NCBI GenBank assembly: GCA_000226015.1
Contig: JH152989.1
Location: forward strand, 71,604-123,687
Length of the DNA: 52,084 bases
Direction of reading: 5' to 3'
Origin: Mnemiopsis leidyi
Lineage: Eukaryota; Ctenophora; Tentaculata; Lobata; Bolinopsidae
In this document: positions 35,008 to 46,367 of the stretch, one piece after another
Layout of the letters: each line of letters opens with the position of its first letter
Numbering within the stretch: the stretch's first letter is position 1
Notes under the pieces: generated by a model
The model's database searches: none
The model's input: only the letters and a program-made list of their open reading frames with translations
Told to the model about the DNA's origin: nothing
Translations under genes and position numbers: made by a program

Positions 35008-37659
35008 ATCCTATCTCAGTTCGAAACCTTTTCTTTCCACGATCACAGAACACCTCAAGAAGCGTTTGCCCTGCATAGTCCTTCTTCTCGATTTTTTGTC
35101 GGTAGTCTGAGCTAGTTCTATTTAATTTATTATCTATAAAATTGACTAAATAGTAAGTAAATAGTGTGCTGTGTGAGCTGTTAAGTGTAAGGCGGATATT
35201 AACAGCATTGATATTTGTTCCCTTTTCCAGGAACTCTCTAGGAAGATTGTCCCTAATCGTTAACATCTTGTGGGCTATTATGATATTGAGATATGAAGTT
35301 CGGTACAATCCCGGTGCCTATAGTTCTATAGTTGTATTGTTACACTACCAAATTGCAAATACCCCTGTGTGTGAGGACATTAGTGTGCCGTTATAAAGAC
35401 TCCTCATCTTAGTTCCCGGTAATTTTAATGTTTATGCCGCCTTCCTCCGTCGAATATTCTCCCGTCTGTACATATAGTTGTAATAATTGCTGATACAATT
35501 GGGATCCGTTGACTTCGACGGTCTGTTGTCTCGCGTTACCAACCACTGTTTCCATTACGGTATCTTATCTTGTCCGGTATGTTGAAGTACTGAACTCAAA
35601 TCGATAACTTATCCGTTATCAATTTACTTTTACTTGTGAATTTGTAGATTGTGAATTTGTTAATTAAATCACTTGATAGACACAAGAACATTTAACTGCC
35701 TCCGATGTGCTTGGGACTCTTTCTTATTAATTGCTTTCCCGAGTGCAATTAGACTATGCCGTATTTTGGATCTTCGATTTTTCCTTCTACTTCACGTCAA
35801 AAAATTCAGCACGATTCTCACTCGCTAAACCACATGTCCTGTCAAAACGTGCCACATTTAACCAAAAAGCAAGATAATCTGCTAGAAAGTGCTAGACTCC
35901 TTCTCCCTCTTTGACTTGTCACATTCAGCCTTCATGAACAATGAACAATGCCAAGTCGGAAACCCGCTCCAGCTCTAAACCACAACACTACAACACGGAG
36001 CTTTCTTACCGTGCTTAGCACGAAGTTAAACTTTCAGTGTCGTTACAATTTACTGCAATCTCTCGAACATTTCCGTGCCACGGCAGGAAGTCCCAGAATG
36101 CTGGCTGATTGTTCATAACCTGCTGTTGTTCTGCGTTTCCTGTTTTTGTTTAAAATAATGGACATCTTTCAAAGCTCAACTTTGTCAAAGGATTAAATCT
36201 TTGTGCGATTCAAGTGATTTTATCTACGACAAAACGTAGAATTTATTGTGATTATCAAAAACCAATAACAAACTTTAATATTTCTAAATCCTTTAACATG
36301 ATAATGATATCACGAAAATTTCGCACACAGTTGTAGGAGAGTTTAATTCAACTGCACACAGTTGTGATTCATTTTCCCTGATCACAACCGACCACAGGTT
36401 TACAGCGCTCCATAACATGATCATCAAGTTTGTTTTGATTTGGGTTGCTAGATTAGCTCACGTGCTGATGTTGATGGTTCAGCTTATATCTCTACCGGTT
36501 ATTCTTGATGCTTTATCCTGTCACACACACGGTGCAGCTGTATCTACCCCCCAATATCCAGCTTATCGTATCAAATCCACTCACCCTCCTTGTTCATTAG
36601 CAAGACACGCGTTCAATGAGCAGTTGTACTTGCAGTTAACCTTACCTTCTCCCCTCTTTGAACCGCCCTACAAAGACTAATTCCAATTTTAGAAGTAGAA
36701 CTGAGGATTGAGGGAGGAAATGGGAGAGGTATTGTATATTTCCAAGATGTGGAGTGCAGTTCAAACTACTTAGTCGCATTAGCTAACTAGAGGGCTGCCC
36801 TTGTATTGGATTACATTCGCAGATTGGCCTGCAGATCTAGTCGGCTTCATTTCCACGAACGTTCACCCTGTGCGATCAATCCTTGTATCTAGTACATTAT
36901 AAGAATATATCATCGTCATTTTAATTTATTGAACTTGTTTCACTAGGTTTGTCTGTCGATGGGGTTTGCTCATAAGAATTAGTCGACGATAAATGATCTT
37001 GCTGCTTTGTACGCTCGTTAAAGAGAATAAGGCGAGTGAGAAAACTCACGTTTAGTCGAAATGTAGAATTTTGAGTTTACGTGTGAACACAATTTTTGTC
37101 GAGGTACATTGCTTTACATCTGAAAATGTGTTTATATCTTAAACCTTATAAGTTTAAGAACTTATAAGATCATTGCATTCTGCAATCAAAAAATGTTGCA
37201 ATTGCAGTCTTATAAAGTCTACAAGGACTAACATTTGATTTGTTTAAAGAAGACATTTGATTTGTTTAAAGATGTAATTCTTGTTGTAATGTTATACTTA
37301 GTAAAGGCTTGCCAGACTTCGTTTTGTACAAAATCGGCGTTAGCTTTTACCAAAAGCTTTATGGCGTCTAGATTTAAGCTCGCTGGTATCGATCAAAAGG
37401 CTGGCTGCTTAATTATATATTCTCGGGTAATCTTATTGAGCGTCATCTATTTGTCACCTCTTAGCCTCTTTGGTTTGTTAAAGATCAACCAAAAGATGTG
37501 CTCACATAAACACTATAAACAGCGTTAGGTATTTATGTTTTTATTTGACTACATGAATGATCTGAGTTCAAGACCTACTTGTTTAATCCTGCTCTTCAAT
37601 CATGTTGGTGGTTTTGTTGAATGGAAATAAAAATGATAATTACTATTTGAATTTTCCAG
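35008..37659. other. Noncoding or unresolved stretch right of the promoter
   Basis: Possibly the start of a divergent plus-strand transcript. Frames at 35166-35396 and 36417-36680 are hydrophobic and lack convincing splice pairing. A 22-bp duplication with the core ACATTTGATTTGTTTAAAGA lies at about 37231-37274, and a CTTATAAG direct/palindromic pair at about 37146-37170. No gene is called. Confidence 0.35.
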
Positions 37660-37730
37660 ACAGTATGTTTTACTCTGACGTACAAGATAATGTTTTGGAC
37701 CGGCCAAACGATCACCCGGCCGCCTCCTGA
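37660..37730 (+). CDS. Exon-like segment, possible terminal exon
   Basis: After a good acceptor (GAATTTTCCAG) the frame reads SMFYSDVQDNVLDRPNDHPAAS and stops at TGA 37728-37730; it needs a preceding exon ending in phase 1. The composition (Asp, Asn, Pro, Arg) is unlike random AT-rich DNA. No partner exon was identified upstream; a transcript from the promoter near 34.9 kb would be on the right strand. Function unknown. Confidence 0.3.
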
Positions 37731-39475
37731 CTTTTTCATAACTATCTAACCTCAGATTCGAGACCTGCATAAAACGTGGCGGACATGCTCCAATATTTCC
37801 GTTCTACTTTACTCTCCCAAACGTGATAGCACTGGAGAACCTCCTTTTTTGGAATGTTTGATTATTCCTGTCTGTCACCCTAGAAGATATTATCCCAAAA
37901 TGTCTCAAATCGTTCAAATAGTTACTAAATTTGTACCCCGGCTAGGCTGTCCTGGTAGCTTCCATTGATTGAATGTGGGATTACGTTTAGGCAAGACTGA
38001 CTGAAGCTCTGAAGGATACTTTTCTATATTGGCAGTTTAATTTGAAAACTGTCGTGTTGTGATTCACTTACGTTTCTATAACCGCTCTTGCACATTGTAC
38101 AATATATGGGCTCAATAAATTTGCCACTTTATATTCGATAAACACCAAATACTCAGATAGCAATCTCGCTCCAAGAAGATGGCTTTTTAATGTTGATCGA
38201 AATGGCTTCATTGGCTTCAAGTTCAGGTTTTCAAGTTAAGCTGTTCATTAGCTCAGTTGTAAAGTGTTTTAGAACCTCATTTTTTGCCGATTTGGTTTTG
38301 GTGATCAAACACTCGATTTAGAATTTGAGGGGTTTGACCTTAAACCGACATACATTCTGAGGACACGGTTTCAGTCTCACTCTCACTAAATTGGGGTTTT
38401 CCATGTAATCAGATTCTGAACTTATTCTGTTAGTGAAATCCAAATCGACATTGTGTCTGGTCAGTGGTCAGGTCGCCAAGAATGTCTTCTGATGACGTTC
38501 TGATTTAATGATTTCTTCTAGAAACCATCGTTTTATTAAAGTATGAATCATTATCATGGCATTGTTCGATTATTAATAAAGATTTGATAAGTAATGCAGT
38601 TACACATAGCAAGTTCTGAGGTAATGGTAAAGATGAACCTGTTGTCCAAATTACGACATCCTAGATTTAGATTAATGGTTTATTAATTGTCGATTGAAAG
38701 TGAATTTTCTCTAAGTAAGTGTCTGGGTAATTAGCTTATGTTCAACACTATAGGTAGGTCAACGACTTCCATATTGCTCGTGAACTTGACAACTGGCCAT
38801 GTATTATGTTAAGTATAAGTAGTTGGTACTTGGTATTATATAATATTATTTAATCATAACTCATGCAAATTGTTTTATTCTACTTTAAGGGTTTTGACCA
38901 ATGAAACGACAATTTGTCTGAAGGGTAACTTGGGAACAACAATATCTGATAAACAAGATATGAAGTAATGTCCAGGGTGGCGTTCTCTATAATAGGTAAA
39001 TTGGTTAGTATCATAAATCAATATCATTCAAAGAAATAATATCATCTAATTCACATAATGTCAAATATCCCAATATGAAATAATTCAAATCTCAATATGA
39101 AATAATTCAAATATGATCTAATTCAAATAATGTCAAATATCTCAATATGAAACACAAATAAACAGAGGAAAGTATTATTTTCATGTCATCTGGCCCACTG
39201 AACATTCAATTTCTATTCTTATTGGCATTTTTTAGTATTTAGGCCTGGCGGCTAATGATTTTTTCATCGAATATTGGGAAAGAAAATGAAGTTAGTTATA
39301 TTCCTTCCTTTGGCTGAGTGATGCAGTTACACTTGCTCTGCAATACAATTTACTGGCCTAAGTTAAACTCTGTTCGAAGGAGTAGATTCAATGATTTCAG
39401 TGCGCGTTTTATTCAATTTGTCGTTGGTGCATTTACCCAATCTCCACTTGGAAACGCTCGTTTAACAAAATTTAC
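37731..39475. other. Intergenic, AT-rich
   Basis: No supported gene. It includes the AT-rich repeat at 39050-39150 listed separately. Confidence 0.45.
39050..39150. repeat. AT-rich imperfect tandem repeat
   Basis: The phrases AATATGAAATAATTCAAAT and ATAATGTCAAATAT(C)CCAAT recur several times in about 100 bp with insertions and deletions. Noncoding satellite-like DNA. Confidence 0.85.
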
Positions 39476-39577
39476 CCTCCGGCCAACAAACTGGAACTGT
39501 TTCTCTAACTGCTTTACACACGGTCTAAATTCATTTGTCATGCTTCGCAACTCGACAGGATGCTCTGAGACGGACAT
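39476..39577 (-). CDS. Candidate first exon next to an E-box
   Basis: Minus ATG at 39577 reads MSVSEHPVELRSMTNEFRPC and KQLEKQFQFVGRR, ending in phase 0 before GTAAAT. The composition is coding-like. The plus strand is also open here, and no second exon was found; a second GG|GTAAAT donor lies about 40 bp further on. It could be a real short exon or chance. Confidence 0.3.
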
Positions 39578-39596
39578 ACTCACACTTGTTGCTATT

Positions 39597-39606
39597 GTCA
39601 CGTGAC
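39597..39606. promoter_or_regulatory. GTCACGTGAC E-box palindrome
   Basis: Exactly the same 10-bp palindrome as at 34899. It lies 20 bp before the candidate minus-strand ATG at 39577. E-boxes of this form bind USF/MITF-type bHLH factors in animals. Confidence 0.4.
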
Positions 39607-42466
39607 ACAGTCAGCCCTGGTTTGCAGATAATCTATTTTACCTGGCTGAGAAGTCTAGAAGCTTCCACTTTCCTCCCTAACACCACATGAATAGGTATTA
39701 TGAGTATTCGGTCTGATGCCGTCAATTGTGGGTCCAAATTTGTCTGTCGATTAGTTTGTCTTTTGTAAACCTGACTTGTGACCATGAATATTTCATTATT
39801 TGTTATGTTAGCTGCTTACAGTGTTAGTCAGGCAATCCAATATGCTTAAATTGTTGTTTTCGTTTGGTTACTTCATAGTTTAACTTGGTAACTTTCACTT
39901 GGTTACCTAAACTTTTGACTCTGGCTGTCCAAATCTCCATCGACCAATCATCGTATTCTAATTTGAACTTTAAGCTCCCACCATTCGAAATGGTGACATA
40001 GTACGTAATTTTACCAGACCCCAGTTGCAACCGTTGTGGATTCTAATCATTTCAAGCAACTCAGTGCTCCTTCTACCCATCGTGGATCGAGATGCGCTCA
40101 GTTTTTTAAAAAGAGACTCGCTTTAGGAAACCTAGCCTAGGATTTGCAAAGAGTTGTGAAACTAAGCCTAGAAAAGCGAAAAACTAAGAAATTTAGAAAT
40201 TTCAGTCCAATATCATTGCCACCAATCGAGTATTTGGTACTCGTTTTCTTTGATGGTTATATATAGTTTTTGCAACATTTGACTAAATGCATCATGTTTA
40301 CTTGTTTTTATTCTGTTCAATGCATACTGATTGCTGAGTCAATAGTAATACCTTCTACCATGTCTTCACAAATTATCTAACACAACTAAAAAATACTCTT
40401 GTTTGAGGACTCAAAACGTAGTTGTGGTTAGTTAGTGAGTTAGTCAAAGTTATATCACAAACACAGCTGCCCACCGATTTTTAATCGACGGAAACCAACC
40501 ATGAAATTCCCACTTCGCCAGGAAAAACAATTTTGATTTAAAACTAAGTTAAACTTCAATGCTTGAAATTGAGAAAAAGTCAAGGAAGGTTCAACCTAGG
40601 ATTTTGAAAAGTTTCTCCTGAAAAACTAAGTGTTTTATATAACCTCACGTTGCAGCCCGCACACCGGGATTTGTTTAGGACTGCATGCGGGTCGGCTTTT
40701 GCTTGGCGGTATCAGGAGACGACGTCTGGCTATAGTGTTTTGGATTGAAAGGGAAGAGTGTCAATAAATGATTCCAGTTTTCAGTTGTGCAATACCTTGT
40801 CAAACTGGCGCGATGCTGTAATGGGGCATTATGATATAGTCACTACGCACCAATGAGTGGTAAGGTATTAAAGATCTAATTATGAATTCTAATTGGTGAT
40901 ACTTAAAATGCCCTCCCAGTTAAATTGTTTATCTGAATTCTGATTAACATGACTGGAACCTGTAAATATGCCGCTGAGATTCAGGTGTCCTGTATTCGTC
41001 ATAACGTCATGGCGTTTATAACCTTGTCTTGCGTTCTCCGTGCTGACTAATTCAACAATCTCATGCCATCTGATGTGTGCCGTTCTGGTGCCTCTTTCCT
41101 TCCCACATATTCTGCGAGATACTGAGAATCGTATACACTATGCATTCGCTTTAGTGATATAAAGAAACTAATTAGGGAGATAATGATGGGCTAATTGTTC
41201 AGAATTGCAGTTTTTAACTCGTTAATACATCTCAAATCAAAATTTAAATATCCAGGTGAGTAGGGAACATTCCACATACGCTTAGGATTACAAAATCGTA
41301 CCAAGTAGTTATGGTATTCCAAATGTGAGAAACACGTAATCTACCACAAAGACAGGGCTAGCCGGGCTGATGCCTGATAATCGAATAAAGTGGGTAATTA
41401 CCACCTCCATGAGCACCAATACCTTGCTGTTTTATAAATATGGCAGAAATTATAATTTCCTGTGATTTCAATAACAACATCATCAATTACTTCAATATTT
41501 TAACTTAAATTAGCGCACGCAGGCGGCTGAGCAGCTGCTGACTTACGTTTGCCTAGTTCGTGCTTTCGTTAAGTGTTTAGCTTAAGTGTTAACACTCAGA
41601 CAATTTTATATCTTTTACCGCTAATACCCTTCATTGCCCATGCCCACTGATATTTATATTCGTTGACCTCTATCTTTAAGCTCAGCTTCGTCTAATACAG
41701 AGTTGCACTATATATGTACACGTCGTAATTTTGATATCTACTCAAATGGTGTACATTTGCTGGTCAATTTGAATTTATTCCAAAAGTTATTATGACCATA
41801 AAAGTATTTACCATCGATCCATCAACCCCTCCAAAGTTCAAAGTCAATTTTGTAACCAATTAATTCCCACCGTAGATCTCAAAGACTGTATCATCAAATG
41901 TCATCTCTTGATCCTCAAATCTTAGTGAGCATTTTCTGCTAGATTTTCCAGCTTTTACTTAAATCCACGAGCAATTGAGAGTGAGAGATGGAAATGCATA
42001 ATTAGGGTAAAGGGTGGACGGGATTTGTGCCTTTGTCGTAAGGGGTAGATGCATAAGTTCAAAAAGTTTTTTTACTAGTAGCACGATTTTAAAAAATCGT
42101 TTAACTGTATTTTTCGATTGGTGGTGATTTTTCTGTGGCCATCAATTCTTGCCGAAACATTAGTTTCTAGCCGAAAAATCCGATCGAATTGTGGACTGAA
42201 ACATCAGTTTTTAACTTTAACATCATTTTGAGACAAAAGCATCAGTTAGTAGCAGAAAAAACGCATCCGTTTCCACTTTTCTAGAGGAAAACAACTCAAA
42301 ATCAATTCTGACCCGCAAAATTACTTCCAATCCTAGAGGAAAGCGATAGTTTCAACCGAAAAAATAATTTCAAAATTTAAAATCGAAAAATTGTTTTCAG
42401 AAAAATTTCGGTGAGAATGATTTTTAATTAAAGTTGAAATACTTTCGCCATACAACTTCTTTGCAG
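39607..42466. other. Intergenic, no supported gene
   Basis: AT-rich. Around 42060-42420 there are many AAAATTTC / GAAAAATC and CATCAGTTT words that look like old repeat debris. A GC-richer patch at about 40650-40740 has no tRNA-like or coding structure that I can recognise. Confidence 0.4.
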
Positions 42467-42626
42467 TGGTGGCCGTCGTTGGGAGGAAAAGTTTGTGGCT
42501 TGTTTCTATCTTTGGTTCATTATAGCGATTTTGGAGTCAGTACAAGCTACTTCACTGGAAGAGCTGGAGCGTATCGGCGACATCTTGTGTTTGCTCATAC
42601 ACGCTAATGCTAGATATCTGAATTAG
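42467..42626 (+). CDS. Exon-like segment, possible terminal exon with a hydrophobic helix
   Basis: After the acceptor ACAACTTCTTTGCAG the plus frame reads GGRRWEEKFVACFYLWFIIA, then ILESVQATSLEELERIGDIL, and ends ANARYLN before TAG at 42624-42626; the preceding exon must end in phase 2. A hydrophobic segment (FVACFYLWFIIAIL) is followed by a charged helix. The minus strand is also open over part of it (SKHKMSPIRSSSSSEV), so the strand is uncertain. Family not recognised. Confidence 0.33.
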
Positions 42627-42812
42627 TGTGCATGTTTAAAAAAGAAATTTTAGATCAGAACTTTTATAAGTCTTCTTATTCTGTCGCATTATTTCACGGA
42701 TGTAAATTTCTCAGTTCTGCATCAGTTTTTTTCAAGTGACTAATCAACACTCCAAGAAACCCCATTATCGGTTGATATCAAACAGAAATAGGATTTGATC
42801 GCTAGCATGCTG

Positions 42813-43178
42813 TCATAACAAGGTAACGTGTAAGGTGATCTTAAATTGACAAGTGATATTAGCGATTATTACTTGCGAACTCAGCCGTAACTTCCTCGGG
42901 TGTCGCATTTGTATGTGTTCTCGAATGTTAAACAAGGCATGAGCAAGTGTTGTCATGGCAACTATGACAAGTGTGCGCCGTCGACCTTCTCCTGAATCTT
43001 CGACTTCTTTAAGGTGGTAATTCTGTCTGCACTCTGGTGCACCTTGTCGTCGCTTGTGCTCTGTTTTCTTGGTTTTATCGTACAATACTATTAGACTCTG
43101 AACATGAGCATTAAACTCGATAATGATCTTCACGATGGACCAGATTCCAAAACTAAGCTCCTCAAGTTTTGTGAGCCA
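42813..43178 (-). CDS. Coding-like open segment, minus strand
   Basis: The minus frame is open from 43178 to a stop at 42813-42815, without an ATG at its start and without a strong acceptor. It reads WLTKLEELSFGIWSIVKIII, then a basic/acidic stretch (KTKKTEHKRRQGAPECRQNY), then RTLVIVAMTTLAHALFNIRE. A GTAATA donor at about 42858 after LRLSSQ may end the true exon. Codon use is less AT-biased than the surroundings. It may be a real exon with hydrophobic helices; no family is recognised and the plus strand holds no competitor. Confidence 0.35.
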   Translation of the reverse strand, partial: WLTKLEELSFGIWSIVKIIIEFNAHVQSLIVLYDKTKKTEHKRRQGAPECRQNYHLKEVEDSGEGRRRTLVIVAMTTLAHALFNIREHIQMRHPRKLRLSSQVIIANITCQFKITLHVTLL

Positions 43179-44597
43179 TTATTTTTTGTACAGTGATATA
43201 TTCTCTATTAGATCTAGCCTAAACTCAGCACCTTTTCTTCCTGATAACAGCAGTTGACATCTTGGCAAATTACCAAACATCTTAAATACTTAAATACCAC
43301 TCTAAGTAAACACTTCCGACAATATTCACCCTTAACACATTTCTTGTTGAAATTATAATTTAAAATCAACAGATCATACACGTGCTTTATTAAGCAGGCT
43401 GTTATAAAAGCTATTTGGAGAAATTCTCTGATCACTGACTTGCTTATCAACGTTCGTTGGAACTAGAAGAAAGTTAGCTTTTCATAATTGATCTGCCAAG
43501 GCGATTCTACTTGAACGCTAAGCTTTATTAAGCTTTACTATCATTAAAGGCCCATAATGTGGTGACAGCTGACAGGACTACTTTATTCTGCTTAAACCAA
43601 CGGTTAACTTACTTAATTAACAAATCGGTAGCATCTATCGTTGACGTTCCAAAATTTAAGTTGTGATTGTCTCGCCACGATGGAATTGATCAAATGAGTA
43701 CGAGTAAAATTGTTGCTATTTATTTGTGTCCAATTTGATTAATAGTCTGTAGGTTGGATTCAGCAACTTTGTTAGTTTTCTCTGTAGACTTGAAGAAGGC
43801 GTTTTTCGCGACATTTTCATTAGATATTGCAAACTGACACGTTCGTATCCATTTACTCAATAAATTTATTTAATTTACAGTGTTCTATTAAATTTTCTGT
43901 AGGTTAGAACATGGCAGAAGTGTTGAAATTGTATTAATCTAACAAAAGCTCATGATAAATAATTGTTTTCAAAAAATCTTTTAGTATTTCACAAATTCTT
44001 TGATAGATCCTCCATAAGATAATTCAGATTTATAGTGCAGAATTGTTCTTTAAGCCCGATGTTTTGTTTGCGGTGCAAGAGGTCACACATCAGCTAATTT
44101 TAAGACATTTGGTGGAAACTCAGTAATTTTGTAATTTAAAACTTTTAAATCCCAAAGATAATTTCAAAGTTTGAGATTGGATGTATGTAATAAAGAAAGT
44201 AGACTGTCCTGAATTGAAATGTTAAAGTTGTTTGACTTTTTGAGATTCAGTGAGTTTTGGTTTGTTGAAAATCCATTGATCTTAGAGACAAACAAATTTA
44301 ATGTAATAATTGTAAGTGCTAAACACCATAAATTATACAAGCAACATTAATTGATATGCGCCTATTTTTAGTCGTTTCCTACGTAAGTACTGAATAGAAG
44401 TACTATATATAACAAGTACCAATAGTTTAATAAAAACTTTTTGGTAATATACATGCACGAATAAGTTCTGCCTTCTATTGCTAGAAGAACTGCCTCCGAG
44501 CCCTTTCAAAATTTATCTGCGATAATTGTGATGTTAAGACTATGTCCGAATTGTCAGTCTAGAATAGACCTCATGTCTTTATGTATACACAGCACAG
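43179..44597. other. Intergenic / 3' side of the NMT-like gene
   Basis: Strongly AT-rich. A minus frame at 43214-43450 looks compositional. No polyadenylation signal close to the stop of the NMT-like gene on the minus strand was recognised except a CATAAA-type hexamer about 25 bp downstream. Confidence 0.4.
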
Positions 44598-46367
44598 CTA
44601 GAACTGTATCCACGCCAGTCCGATCTCCTCACCTTTAAATGACCGCGTTTCCCAGTTGAACATCTGTAAATAGTGCACCTCATTTTCGTTCTTTGTAAAA
44701 CCGAGATTGTTGAAGGTTTCCTCGTAAGAGAAGGCTCCGTAACCATGGATATAGTCGACGTTTGCTTGTTTGGCGGCGTGCATTATGAACTTTACTATGT
44801 CTTCCTTTCTGGTGTGCTGGGTTGTGAGGTAGCCCGGAACCGCCATCCTAATCTCACGGGTACCCACCTTTTCTTCCCCTTTCTCATTTTCTAGACACTC
44901 AGTTTGGTCGATACTTTTACTGTTTGGTACGCAGTAGGATACTATGTGAAAGGAAAAGAAGTCCAGATCTTTTGTTCCAGTTTCGTCGGTGACCACATAC
45001 GAAAACTGGACATCATCTTTAGGAAGGAGCCACCTAGCAACATGCTCAGAAGTCCAGAACCTAGCAAGAGAGAAGTTAGCAGCCTCCTCACGAAGCATCC
45101 TACAGACTGTGTCCACATCACAGAACGTCATCTCCCGACAGGGCAGCGCCGCGTACTCCTCCGAAACTCTGTCGCAAAGCGCAGTTATGAGCGTGCTCGG
45201 CGGGCCTGGGTCCAGACGGAAGAGGGTCATCATCTTACAGGTAGCAGGCTTTAGAGGATACCACCACACCGAGAGTTCTGCACAGGGAAAGAGACGTCGA
45301 TCCTTCTTCAAATTGAAGAGATGCATGTGCTCCCCGCTTACCCTACTAGCCCCTCTCTTTACAAAGTTCAGAACCAGACCCATCCCTCGCCAGGGTTCCG
45401 CTATCGCCAGTCCGCCTATCGTCAGCGTGGGCACGCTCTTCCCCTGGTTGATAACGTCAAACGCCTCTGAGATCATCATCCCGACTATGGTAGCGTCTCG
45501 CCCATCCGCCGTCCGGACATCGGACTTTCCCTCTTTGCACAGAGTGTCTGCTATCATCAGGATTAGGTGGGGTGGGTTTGCGCTCATTCTCCTGCTGATG
45601 TACTCTTGGAACTGTTTTGGAGGGTCTCCTGAAATTGTACTTATATTAATGGCGTGTAGGACTATTGGACCATTGGACCCAAGGAGTATCATAGTTAATG
45701 GCTGTTTCACTGGTTGCCAATGTCCAATATGCATCAGTGTTGAAGGATAGATTTATACTTAACCCTAACATTGGTGATGCAAGTTTTGTCCTATAAAAGT
45801 TTCGCAAGACAACCCACCTATCTAAAATTGTATATTTCCACCGCCATATGTCGGAAAGTTACTCTGCCTAATGGCAATTTGGTAAACTAGCAATTTGCTA
45901 AACTCCTTTGTAGTTTCAGCTAACTGTTTAGCGATAGTTCTATTGTAGTTTAATTTGTTGAGTGCTCAAGTATTCAATGTCAGCCTTGACAACAGGAAAA
46001 AAGGGAACTCAGTCGTTCACGGTTTCGAGAATTTTATGCAGTATTTGACAAATCATGACACGAATACTCAAATATAACTGCAATCGATAGATAATAGATC
46101 TAACGCAACCCCCTTGCACTTACCAGATCCTAGAATGAAGTTTTTGTGGTAGAAACCTGCGATAGCGGGACACATCTCGGGACGGTAGTCCAGCCATTCA
46201 AGACCCTCCGGCAGGATGTTCGGCAGACCTTTCAGCCTCGATATAAACTCTTTATCGATAAAATCGTTTCGGTTAGAGTCTTGTCTCTGAAGCGGAAGAG
46301 GACGTTGCCATAGCCGAGTTCTGGGTGCCACTGGTTGTTTCGTCAGTCTATCTTCGCCCTGCTGCAT
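44598..46367 (-). CDS. Divergent N-myristoyltransferase-family protein
   Basis: Two exons, 46367-46124 and 45628-44598, join in phase (G|GA) through GTAAGT and TTTCAG and give 424 residues. NMTs move myristate from CoA to N-terminal glycine and are two fused GNAT folds. Matches to NMT order: LPEGLEW at 52-58 (NMT LPEGFxW); ATIVGMMISEA, then the CoA-binding region at 147-178; LFPCAELSVWWYPLKPATCK (NMT PVGTCRYWHRSLNPRKL) at 194-213; EHVARWLLPKDD at 276-287 (NMT EVEHWFxPxEN); LDFFSFHIV (NMT TDFLSFY) at 303-311; and YLQMFNWETR with GLAWIQF at the end (NMT YYLYNW...GLVLQ). Unlike true NMT, the RSKRxAP CoA loop is replaced by EPWRGMGLVLNF, closer to the general GNAT (R/Q)xxGx(G/A) loop, and the chain runs two residues past the usual terminal Gln, whose carboxylate is the catalytic base. 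The start is the first ATG after an in-frame stop. It may be an active acyltransferase of changed specificity or a pseudoenzyme. Confidence 0.85.

Noticed and set aside
36417-36680. 87-codon plus frame with a hydrophobic N-terminus
   Set aside because: ATG present, but AT-rich hydrophobic codons, no promoter or splice support and no family look.
44989-45750. A 253-codon plus-strand frame opposite the NMT-like gene
   Set aside because: It is the antisense shadow of a well-supported NMT-like exon and has no splice or family support.
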